Shown piece by piece: positions 1 to 9,418 of a stretch of 39,297 nt of DNA (positions are counted from its first letter, which is position 1; every line of letters begins with the position of its first letter). Source of the stretch: a virus; the IMG/VR virus record IMGVR_UViG_3300025687_000118, positions 1-39,297 of that record. The stretch is one strand, 5' to 3'. The notes under the pieces were generated by a model. It was not told the DNA's origin. It ran no database searches and saw only the letters and a program-made list of their open reading frames with translations. Both the position numbers and the translations under genes were made by a program.

Positions 1-3000
1 TAAAGTCTGGAACTTTGTTACCAATGGTATCGACACCGCACAAACTGTCTTGGAGTTTACGATACAGCAAGTCTGGTAAGAAATCGTTTGCATAATTTTC
101 ACGAATTAAATCATATTCAACAAAAACATTATTGTCTGTTAAAGTACGATTATATTCAATATGCAATACGCTATCGTAGTTGTCAGCAATATATTCATCA
201 ACATTGTACAACGCAACCACGTTCTTACGGATTAATGCTGCATACGGAATACCAGATGCTTGTGGATTTTCAATATAGGAAGCAATAGCACGTGCGCTTA
301 GTGTTTTATTTGCGGCACGGTTAGTTGCTGTTCTATTCTTAACCCAGAAATAATAACGTGTGGCAATAGTTCTTGCTGCATCAAGTCCATTGATAATTGA
401 AAATTCATTAACGCTGCGAACCGTGCCCGGACCGGTATACTGATTAGGCGGAACAGAACTTTCAACCCATTCATAAACATCAATGGTACTACCCGGGAAT
501 AATCTTCCCCAATTCTTAGAACTATAAACAATATCTTCTTGGTTATAATCTAAGAAACGAGCTTGTGTGGTATCCCACCATAACTTACCTACATGATCCT
601 TGGCCCAGTAAATTCCCGAACCTGCACTACCTCCGTTATAAACTGCTGGATTGATAGCTCCGATATAGTCTAAGTTTTGTTTAACTGGTCCTAATAGTTT
701 ACCGTTAATTGGATCAATGAAGTCTAGGTAGGTGTTTACTAATTCTGTATCTTTACTATAGATGTAAAGATAACTTGTTAAACGACTATCAACTACATTC
801 GGTTGTGATTGTATTACTTGCCACGCTTGATCTCTTGTTGGGTTTTCAAATACAACTAAACGTCCAATGTCATTAACTGCTGTATCGTAACCAGGACTTG
901 TAACTACTAATAAATTATCAGTAAAGTTTACCGCAGTACCAAACTGGTCTAACTCTCCAATTTCTGAATCATAAATTTGTTGACCAAACACAAATTTACC
1001 TGGTGTTTGATAATTTGAACTTGGCAATAAATCAAACGTGTAAACTGAACCACTTTCAACAATCGGATCAACAAAACGGGTTGTATCTGAATCGTAAACT
1101 GTTTCAACTACATTCTTGTTAAATGTAGTTGGAATACGTGCAGTGGCTCTATTTGCACCAACTACTAAATTTGTTGCTGAATAATCAACATGTATGCTAC
1201 TACCAAAGTGATCATATTCGTTAGCAGCAGGGCTAGTAATTACCTGCACATTTTCAAATGGAACTAGTCCTAAATCACTAAATGCTGTGCCAACACCAGG
1301 CATAACTGTTAATTTACTTAAAATTGGTGCTTCGTCTTGGTTAATAACGCTAATAACAAGTTGTCCATTGCTACTCACACTTGCTTGCACATTTGGAATA
1401 ATAGCATCATTGATATCTTGAGCTGCTTGTTCTACAGTTGTATTTGTAAAGAACACATCTTCGTTATCGATACGTATCGAATGTCCTACTGTGATTGTTG
1501 GATCTTCTACAGTACCTGTGATTGTACCAAATACACGGCTGCGGTTTAAATAACGTGTAACTGAGCCTGCTTCGGGTAGCACCCATGAATCCCTTGGAGC
1601 ACCTACATATAACGAACAATCTGTTCTACAGATACTTTGTGATTCGCCAAAATATGCACCTTGGTTGTTATTAGTCAACGTCAATGTCTGTACAAGCTGG
1701 AATGTGTTAACATCAATGTCAATCTTATCACCAACACGTAAAGTGACCCCGTCGGAGAATGTTACATTGTTTAATGTTTCGTTAATTGTGTATGTTTGTG
1801 TACCAACATTGTTAATCGAATTTAATTGATGTACATTATTAATATGTATAGAATTGGTGCCGCTGATAGTTCTGTATGCTGTATATGTTTTAGTTAATGC
1901 ATCGGTTACAATAAAACGCTCAACAGTTCTCTCGTACACATACGATTTACCAGAGTTTTGTAGACTTCCATTTGTTGCTGTTGGAGCACCGATAACAACT
2001 TGCTGTCCGTCGCTAGTGGTGCTAACAGACTGACCAAAACCTTCGCTGACAATACCAGTAATAGTATCAACATATCTATAGTAATCTTCTGCTCTAAATA
2101 CAATCGATGCGTCTTCTGCAGGAGCCGTTGCAAAGTCAATTGCAACAGTACTATCAATATTAAAGCTGTAGTCATAATATGGGCGTTGTAGTACACCTTC
2201 AATATATACTTGCACAGCTTCTTCGTTGATTGCAGTATATAATTCTGCAACTTCTGCAAATGTAGTTGTGCTACCGTCTCCAGTAGCGGTAACTAATTTC
2301 TTACGTGCAACTTCAACTTCAAGTCCAGCTGCCGGAACATCATTAATAGTCAATATGTTTGATGTAATGTTAAACTGGCTAGTTGTTAGTGCTTCACCGT
2401 CAACGGTTACTGTTACCTGTGTTTTGTTATCAACTTCAATGTAATCTTCAATGTTATAACTAGCTGTATTACCATCTGTTATAAATGATGCTGTTTGGTC
2501 TTGATAATCAACACGAGTATATGCATAAACTTTACCAATGCCCAAGGCAGATACGTATGCCCACTTTTCGTCTTCGGAAATAGCTACATCATACCCAAAT
2601 TCTGCACCCACTGTGTCTCTGTCAGTGTCCGGAAGGGTCAATACTTGATATTCTTGGAATAAGTTTAGTCGTTGATCTCTATAAACAATAACAGCAGCAC
2701 CTTCGCTGTTTTCAGTTTCTTTAGCACCGGCAATTGCCCAGTTAGATGCCATTGACAATGAATTGCCAAGGGATTCAATATTCTTAACATCTTTTAGTGT
2801 TTTGCTAAATGTATATCCGGTGTCAGTTTTATTATAACAGTATAAACCGCCGTTACCGCTCAGGTGTTCTGGTGAGCCAACAATACAACCTGTGCCATTT
2901 AATCCTTGTACTACACTTGCACCAAATCCGACATTTGATGTTGCACCCGTCGCAGGTTGACTCTGGAGTAATGAGAACGGTATTCTCTTTTCGTACACTT

Positions 3001-6000
3001 TCCAATTACCGTTAATATCGCTATTAACCCAAATCTTGTCACCTTCGTACATACGAGTATTAAACTCGCTATCAGCAGCATCACTTGCTTGATCTAATCT
3101 TGCTGTAACTAACTTGAACACAACACCGAGTCCAGTTAATGTTGACTCGTTTCCTGAAATTGACCCATTAACAATTACTGAAGTTGCATCATTGATCTTT
3201 CTTACACGATGTGCGCCGTTAATTTGATCATCAAAGTTCTTAACAATAATAATGTCGTTAACTTCTAATGTAGTCGGTTCATTGAATACAAGAGAAACTG
3301 TGCCATTTAAGTTATCAATAACTGTTTCAACATCAGGAGAAATATTATCACAACGATATACATTCCAATCGTAAGTATTCGAGCGTGCTACCCAAATATG
3401 AGTACCATCTTTAACTTCACTTAGCGAGTTATTAATTGCTGTTAAATCAGATAAATCAAATACTGTAATATCTACATCGTCAGAGTTAACAAACCCAGCC
3501 GTCGGTAATCCAATATCAGTCAAACTTTCGGTAAGTTCAGGTAATATGTTACGTGTTGTATTTTTAATACTTTGCTTATAGATATCATTTACATTAATAA
3601 ATTGGTTCGCTTCTGATTCGTCACCGGACAACCCAACTTCAATTATGCTTGGATTCGAATACAATGATTCTTTATCCAAGGCCAATTCTACGTAGCGTTT
3701 ATTATCATTTGCACCATATGTTGCACGTTTAATTGCCCAGTTTTCGTAGATATTATACTCTGATAATTCTTTGTCAAACTCAACACCTTGGAACAATTTA
3801 GCATTTGCAGGAGTACCTTTTTGTTTAATTAAATTACTATAAACTTGAACCTGACTAATATCGTCTAAATTCACTGATTCTAAATAATCTCTTGTACGGA
3901 AACCTGTTAAACCTAACCCTAGTAAATCAGCATCTGACTCGAGGTTTGCAATTGAGTTATTATAATAACTACGCATTTGATCGGCTTTGTTATTAATGTT
4001 TGGAAGTAACCCTTTACTAAAGTTATCATAATCAACCTTAGTCCAGTCGTCAAAATTAAACTCTTCTGCTGGCTGAATTTTGCTTGCTGCTGTCCAATAT
4101 GAATTCTTATACTTAACAATATCGCCTTTATTATAACTGCGATTTGCGTTCCATGATGCTACATTATCCTGATTCAGAATAAAACCTTGTGCGTCAAGTT
4201 GTCCATTCCATTCAAATGTTTTGTAACCATCGATGCGTAAACGTTGTTGACGTAAACCAGTCATTGGCTGATACATTAAATCGTTAAAGATACTAACGTT
4301 ATCAAACACTAACACATGCTCGTATGCTGTAGCACGCACACGCATATAGCTCAATGATTTATCGGCTGCTAACGAAGTAAGTTTAAATGTATTATCTAAA
4401 CGTGTTACTGCATAATCTTTCTTTAATAAAGGTTGGCGATTTTGATCTAAAGGTTGTTCATTAATTGCTAAATTACCTAAATCATCAACAACAGCACGAT
4501 TACGACGATATTCTAATACATTTGCTGCTGGATTTAAGTTGATTAAACTACCAACACTCCAACTCTGATTTGCCCAGTATAAAAATTCGTTGGCCATTTG
4601 AGCCCAATCAAGCATATAATTGTTTTCAATATCGTCAAACAATAACCCTTGACTCTTTAGGAATTCTCCATAACTTGCTAAGAAATCTATTACACTATTA
4701 ATATTAGTAAACGTATATCCGTATGGTACGCGAACTATTTGTGTTGTAAAGTTGCGAGGTAATCTATATCTATTTGTTCCAAAATCAATTGTTTTATAAT
4801 CGCCACCTGTGTTACTGCGTAGTATTCTAAAGTATGCTTCTGTTTGACTGTTACCATATACAGCATACCCACCATCAGTTTTTTGAATCATTACACTTGA
4901 ATATTGTAAATCACCAAATGGCTGATTTTTATATAGTAATACACTATAACTTTCATCAGGGATCATCAAACTCGAATTTGCACTATCAGGATTTGATTTA
5001 TCTGTAAAGATTTTCAAGTATTTCTTATCAGTGAATCCGGCTGTGCGGTAGCATAGGCGCACATCAACATTTGACAACTTATTACTAAGCGTGCTCGATG
5101 TTTCAATACCAATGCTTCTGTTAAATTCAACAATCCAATTAATGTAGCTGTGTTTTGGTTTAGCAGAATCAAAAATTTCTACATTACGCAAATCTAGACG
5201 CTGACGATTATCATAAACATATTGCCCAACAGAATTGTTGTATTTGTAACGGTCGCAATCGATTAACAATGAGAAATATTCTGCCGGTTTGGTTAATGCT
5301 AATAATTTCTGTATAGCAAATGGATAGTTACTCGAACGTCTCCACGCTGCTTCAACTGGTCCGATGTCTCCCGGACGCCAGCTTTTCTTTAAATCAGTCT
5401 GATTAAAGTTCGACACCAATGTAACCATTGGGTCCTGGAGATTACCTTCACTGTCAACTGGAATAACCGTTGTTAAACCCGGACGTGCAAAACGAGAATC
5501 ATAACGCTCATTACCAGGTTCGTTGATAAAACCAGCTTCTAAATCTTCCCACATTACTAAGTTACCTGAAGTCCATGGTGCAGGACCGTAACGATCTTCC
5601 CACCAGGAAGGTTCATCAGTGATCCCTAACATTTCCCAAGGATGAGTATGCGGACGATCAGTATCATAATAATACTTGTAGTTTCCTCTCCAACCACCCT
5701 TTAATAAACTTCCGTCTAACCGGCTTGTTGCTGTGCTATAGTTCCAAGTGAATTCATTGGTAGCATCGTAGCTTTGTGTTTTATAATCAAGTTTATGCCA
5801 CCCGACCCAATTTAATAAACTCTCAGAAAGTATCTCTGTTACTTCTGTATCAGTATAATCAGTTTCGCGGAACTTACCAGGAACAACATCACATGCAATT
5901 AGTGGAATATCGCCGCTATCTAAACTCTTTAGATTGCTGTAAATTCTATTTTCAAATTCTAACAACACATCATCGCGAACATCGCCAAATGCAATTGTAA

Positions 6001-9000
6001 TACTACCGTCGTGTCCTTGGATTACGTTACGCGGAGTAACATATGTATCATCTTCATAAATCGCTGGATCAAAGCGAGGGTATAGTCCTAATTTTGTAGG
6101 TGTTTCAGGAACAAAACTTCCGTATGTTGATGCGTATTCGCGAATAACAATTGTGTCACCAATTGTTGCATCAAATGTTAATGTAATACGCGGACCGTCA
6201 GTCGCAACAATATAATGGCTATCCTTGCGCAATAACACATCATTGCGATATACTAATAAACCAAAGCTATTTGCATTTGTAAAATCATAAACATTTACCG
6301 TGTTATAATTTCTTGTACTAATAACGCTTACCGTATAGGTAGTTTCTGTATAGTCACCACCAAACGGAATCATATCACTCCAATAGTAGACACTATTATT
6401 TGATTTACCATTGTTAATATCTACTAGAGCTGCATCAAGAATTTGCGCTGGAGTTAACTCATACGTTTCGTTATTCTCAACCCAATTTAAAATTTGATTC
6501 TTAAATTTTTCGTATTGTTTTGCATTGTAGTCAAGTGAGTTAAAGAAATCATATTCGGCATTACGTAAGAAGAACGCTGCTGGAGCAACAGGTGCAGAAT
6601 GTTGTACAATCACATCGCCATATGATGGAACATTTCCTTTGTCACGTAGGTTATTTGATCCATTAATTTGTCCTGCAAATCCACTAACATTTTCAACTAA
6701 ACGATTATAGTGATTTCTAATAGTGCCGAGCGTGAATGTTGATGCGTTTTCGCTGAAGGTATTGCTTTCTAAGTTACTAGGTATTTCATAGTATGCTACT
6801 GCGCTACTTTCTTTACTAATAATTTTAACCTGTACTAAGTCGCCGGTTGTTAAAACTCCATTTGTAAATGCAATGAATGTTTGTGTATCACGTACAATAT
6901 ATGAATACGAACTTGGATTTAAAAATTTATTGTTTACATAAACTTTAATAGCCGGTACATTTAAATCAGTACGCGGAGTAACATCTAATGATAAAGTTCT
7001 TCCTGCATATTCATAGGTAAAAACTTGTCTTGACCAATTGCGATCTACACTAGTTACCCAGCCAATTTCGTTTGTATAAGTTGTTCTGTCTGTATATTTT
7101 CTCGCAAAACCATTTTTAACGGATCCGTTGACACTACTTGAATCTACAACATAGATAAATGTGTCTGAATATTGGTTATTGTCAAATACAATATCACCAA
7201 TGTTATCAATGTTTAAATAACTTAAACTAAAACCCAACACAGGATCTACATTTGCGCCTGTTCCTACTTTATATGAGAATAGTTTTGTGCCTGCAAATGA
7301 TGTACTTGGGTATACTGCTGCGTTGCCGTAACTATAGCCGTCGTTATCAAACACATCAAACAATGGTGGCTGATTAACTGCTGTTTTTTCTTGGCATAAG
7401 TTCCATGTACCACTTATATAATGATATTGTTTTCCTGCCTGAGTGTTACCTGATTCGCAATAAACTACTTGATCTTCAAGAACAAGCGGATCATCCGCCG
7501 GCTGTAAGTTAATAATCTCACCGTACGCCGTACTATCGTCATCAGGATCAACAATTTGTACGGTATAGATTCTGTTGCGTACTTCTGGGTCGGTATCGTT
7601 TGCAAATATAATACGACTTCCGTTAGTTAGACTATATCCGTCGGTTGAAAATCCAGCTGAACCATGAACGTTTGATAAGGCGTCAGTGGTTGTAAAATCA
7701 ATTACATTAACTGGATTAACAGACTGAGTACCAGTATTAAACAGATTTAAACCAGCATCAAACTCAATAATCGGTCGTTTAGCACGATAGTCGTTGTCAA
7801 AGTTTGCTACTGAATTATTGTACTCTGCTGTTTTATTAATAACATCGGCGTGGAACCATCGGTTTGAACGAGACCAATGGTTGCGATCAATTGAATCACG
7901 CTTAATAGTAATATAGTCAATTGCTTGTGGCTGGTTGTTAGTGCCTTCAACATTATTATAGAAGTCTTCCGGGCATACTAAATCACTAACAGGTGTTAGT
8001 GTAATTGCACTACCAACTCCTTCAACATAATATTCATTTCCAGAATATGTTGCTGGATCTACAGATCCCTGGAACTTAACTTTTAATCCGTTTGTAAATG
8101 CAACACCATTGGGTGAAGTATATTCTGTCTTACCTAAAATATCTTCAATATAGAGTTGCTCAGAACCTTCCTGATCTACAAGTTTAATAACACCAAATTT
8201 GTTTGCAGTAGATCCATCTTGATAGTATAATACATCGTTTGCAGCGGTTAATAGCGGAACTTCGGCAAAGAACCCTGATGAATTTTTATAGAAGCTACGG
8301 TTACTATATTCTGCACCATAGCCAATTTCAAACTTTTCTCCAATTTCGACAGTATCAACAGCTACTAATTCAATATACATATTGTCATCAGTACCATATG
8401 GACGTACATATGTAATTCTAAAGATACTATAACGTTCTTCGCGAGTGTCTAAGTATATTGTTTCTTCAAAATCTGCATCGTCATATTCTGCATCGTCATA
8501 TAACCCAACACGTTGCCATCCTAGGTCGTAACTATCTCCTGTTTGTGGGTTAAGGAACACTACAGTACGACCTTCAAGATTAGTAATCCCGTCAATACCT
8601 TCAAATGTACTAACCTGTTGATGATTTACAGAATCAAATCTTGCCATTGTAGCTAAGTCAATTTGACCGAGGTCAGTCAAGTCATAATAAAATTGTTGTG
8701 CGTTTGCTAACGGAACATTGAATGTTACTGTACCTACGTCTTCGCCATTGTTAACAACACCTAGCACGCTACGGCTGCTAATGTTAGGAGAATAATTTAA
8801 CGTACCATCAACACCTGCTTCTGATTGAATCCAAAAACCTGAATCTTGATTAACATTAAATGTATATGTGCCACCTCTCACTAATGTTAATGTTGGATTA
8901 TTACCTGCAATATCACTTAAATTATACGACCCATTAACCGTTGTAACATCAAAATCATCAACAACAGCAATAGTAGTCGAGCGCACATCAACAGAATCTG

Positions 9001-9415
9001 GTCCTGCTGGCAACCAATAATATTGCCCATAGTTAATAAACTTGTCAAAGTCAATAAGAGGATTCCATGAATATGTTTCGCTGGCAAATAAACGATCGTG
9101 ACGTGTAACGTCTGCGCCTTTAAGAGAAAGCGAGTCGATAATTCCTGGATAGGTAATTGCATCCTCAACTTCAAAATCGTCATTTGTGAAAACAATGCCT
9201 GGTTCAAGTTGATAGTTAGTACGAGTAGTTGTTGGTTCTAATAGATAACTATCGCGTAATCCGACACCGGGACCAAAACGGCGACCAATATAACCTTGGG
9301 TTCTTTTTAACTTAGGTTGTTGTGTTAATTGGTCTAATGTAGCGTTTAAGAACTCGCGATTAACGTCTGTTCTAAAAATTTCAGGTAAAAAATCAACTGA
9401 ACGAATACGTGCCAT
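1..9415 (-). CDS. Giant virion structural protein, tail/baseplate (partial, C-terminus beyond window)
   Basis: I read the frame codon by codon from the ATG at 9415 to position 2 and found no stop, so at least 3138 residues are encoded and the end lies outside the window. It starts just after the gp6 stop, as the last visible gene of the baseplate operon. The N-terminus (MARIRSVDFLPEIFRTDVN) is the type seen in large structural proteins of marine T4-like phages. Visible parts: a beta domain at about 155-245 with a GGTYTFNVNQDSGFWIQ segment; a CBM5/12-like chitin-binding motif with W1755, W1774 and W1791; seven FG-GAP-like blades with FG near 2164, 2217 (degenerate), 2273, 2460, 2589, 2737 and 2825; and two tail-fibre-type beta repeats inserted between blades 3 and 4. 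Role inferred: a peripheral baseplate or fibre-associated protein, perhaps contacting host surface sugars. The exact T4 counterpart is not clear. Confidence 0.85.
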   Translation of the reverse strand, partial: MARIRSVDFLPEIFRTDVNREFLNATLDQLTQQPKLKRTQGYIGRRFGPGVGLRDSYLLEPTTTRTNYQLEPGIVFTNDDFEVEDAITYPGIIDSLSLKGADVTRHDRLFASETYSWNPLIDFDKFINYGQYYWLPAGPDSVDVRSTTIAVVDDFDVTTVNGSYNLSDIAGNNPTLTLVRGGTYTFNVNQDSGFWIQSEAGVDGTLNYSPNISSRSVLGVVNNGEDVGTVTFNVPLANAQQFYYDLTDLGQIDLATMARFDSVNHQQVSTFEGIDGITNLEGRTVVFLNPQTGDSYDLGWQRVGLYDDAEYDDADFEETIYLDTREERYSIFRITYVRPYGTDDNMYIELVAVDTVEIGEKFEIGYGAEYSNRSFYKNSSGFFAEVPLLTAANDVLYYQDGSTANKFGVIKLVDQEGSEQLYIEDILGKTEYTSPNGVAFTNGLKVKFQGSVDPATYSGNEYYVEGVGSAITLTPVSDLVCPEDFYNNVEGTNNQPQAIDYITIKRDSIDRNHWSRSNRWFHADVINKTAEYNNSVANFDNDYRAKRPIIEFDAGLNLFNTGTQSVNPVNVIDFTTTDALSNVHGSAGFSTDGYSLTNGSRIIFANDTDPEVRNRIYTVQIVDPDDDSTAYGEIINLQPADDPLVLEDQVVYCESGNTQAGKQYHYISGTWNLCQEKTAVNQPPLFDVFDNDGYSYGNAAVYPSTSFAGTKLFSYKVGTGANVDPVLGFSLSYLNIDNIGDIVFDNNQYSDTFIYVVDSSSVNGSVKNGFARKYTDRTTYTNEIGWVTSVDRNWSRQVFTYEYAGRTLSLDVTPRTDLNVPAIKVYVNNKFLNPSSYSYIVRDTQTFIAFTNGVLTTGDLVQVKIISKESSAVAYYEIPSNLESNTFSENASTFTLGTIRNHYNRLVENVSGFAGQINGSNNLRDKGNVPSYGDVIVQHSAPVAPAAFFLRNAEYDFFNSLDYNAKQYEKFKNQILNWVENNETYELTPAQILDAALVDINNGKSNNSVYYWSDMIPFGGDYTETTYTVSVISTRNYNTVNVYDFTNANSFGLLVYRNDVLLRKDSHYIVATDGPRITLTFDATIGDTIVIREYASTYGSFVPETPTKLGLYPRFDPAIYEDDTYVTPRNVIQGHDGSITIAFGDVRDDVLLEFENRIYSNLKSLDSGDIPLIACDVVPGKFRETDYTDTEVTEILSESLLNWVGWHKLDYKTQSYDATNEFTWNYSTATSRLDGSLLKGGWRGNYKYYYDTDRPHTHPWEMLGITDEPSWWEDRYGPAPWTSGNLVMWEDLEAGFINEPGNERYDSRFARPGLTTVIPVDSEGNLQDPMVTLVSNFNQTDLKKSWRPGDIGPVEAAWRRSSNYPFAIQKLLALTKPAEYFSLLIDCDRYKYNNSVGQYVYDNRQRLDLRNVEIFDSAKPKHSYINWIVEFNRSIGIETSSTLSNKLSNVDVRLCYRTAGFTDKKYLKIFTDKSNPDSANSSLMIPDESYSVLLYKNQPFGDLQYSSVMIQKTDGGYAVYGNSQTEAYFRILRSNTGGDYKTIDFGTNRYRLPRNFTTQIVRVPYGYTFTNINSVIDFLASYGEFLKSQGLLFDDIENNYMLDWAQMANEFLYWANQSWSVGSLINLNPAANVLEYRRNRAVVDDLGNLAINEQPLDQNRQPLLKKDYAVTRLDNTFKLTSLAADKSLSYMRVRATAYEHVLVFDNVSIFNDLMYQPMTGLRQQRLRIDGYKTFEWNGQLDAQGFILNQDNVASWNANRSYNKGDIVKYKNSYWTAASKIQPAEEFNFDDWTKVDYDNFSKGLLPNINNKADQMRSYYNNSIANLESDADLLGLGLTGFRTRDYLESVNLDDISQVQVYSNLIKQKGTPANAKLFQGVEFDKELSEYNIYENWAIKRATYGANDNKRYVELALDKESLYSNPSIIEVGLSGDESEANQFINVNDIYKQSIKNTTRNILPELTESLTDIGLPTAGFVNSDDVDITVFDLSDLTAINNSLSEVKDGTHIWVARSNTYDWNVYRCDNISPDVETVIDNLNGTVSLVFNEPTTLEVNDIIIVKNFDDQINGAHRVRKINDATSVIVNGSISGNESTLTGLGVVFKLVTARLDQASDAADSEFNTRMYEGDKIWVNSDINGNWKVYEKRIPFSLLQSQPATGATSNVGFGASVVQGLNGTGCIVGSPEHLSGNGGLYCYNKTDTGYTFSKTLKDVKNIESLGNSLSMASNWAIAGAKETENSEGAAVIVYRDQRLNLFQEYQVLTLPDTDRDTVGAEFGYDVAISEDEKWAYVSALGIGKVYAYTRVDYQDQTASFITDGNTASYNIEDYIEVDNKTQVTVTVDGEALTTSQFNITSNILTINDVPAAGLEVEVARKKLVTATGDGSTTTFAEVAELYTAINEEAVQVYIEGVLQRPYYDYSFNIDSTVAIDFATAPAEDASIVFRAEDYYRYVDTITGIVSEGFGQSVSTTSDGQQVVIGAPTATNGSLQNSGKSYVYERTVERFIVTDALTKTYTAYRTISGTNSIHINNVHQLNSINNVGTQTYTINETLNNVTFSDGVTLRVGDKIDIDVNTFQLVQTLTLTNNNQGAYFGESQSICRTDCSLYVGAPRDSWVLPEAGSVTRYLNRSRVFGTITGTVEDPTITVGHSIRIDNEDVFFTNTTVEQAAQDINDAIIPNVQASVSSNGQLVISVINQDEAPILSKLTVMPGVGTAFSDLGLVPFENVQVITSPAANEYDHFGSSIHVDYSATNLVVGANRATARIPTTFNKNVVETVYDSDTTRFVDPIVESGSVYTFDLLPSSNYQTPGKFVFGQQIYDSEIGELDQFGTAVNFTDNLLVVTSPGYDTAVNDIGRLVVFENPTRDQAWQVIQSQPNVVDSRLTSYLYIYSKDTELVNTYLDFIDPINGKLLGPVKQNLDYIGAINPAVYNGGSAGSGIYWAKDHVGKLWWDTTQARFLDYNQEDIVYSSKNWGRLFPGSTIDVYEWVESSVPPNQYTGPGTVRSVNEFSIINGLDAARTIATRYYFWVKNRTATNRAANKTLSARAIASYIENPQASGIPYAALIRKNVVALYNVDEYIADNYDSVLHIEYNRTLTDNNVFVEYDLIRENYANDFLPDLLYRKLQDSLCGVDTIGNKVPDF

Positions 9416-9418
9416 TTA

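Noticed and set aside
3208-3222. A CGCCGTTAAT match inside the giant gene as a third late promoter block
   Set aside because: It lies on the other strand inside coding sequence, with no CATAAATA nearby and no gene start downstream.
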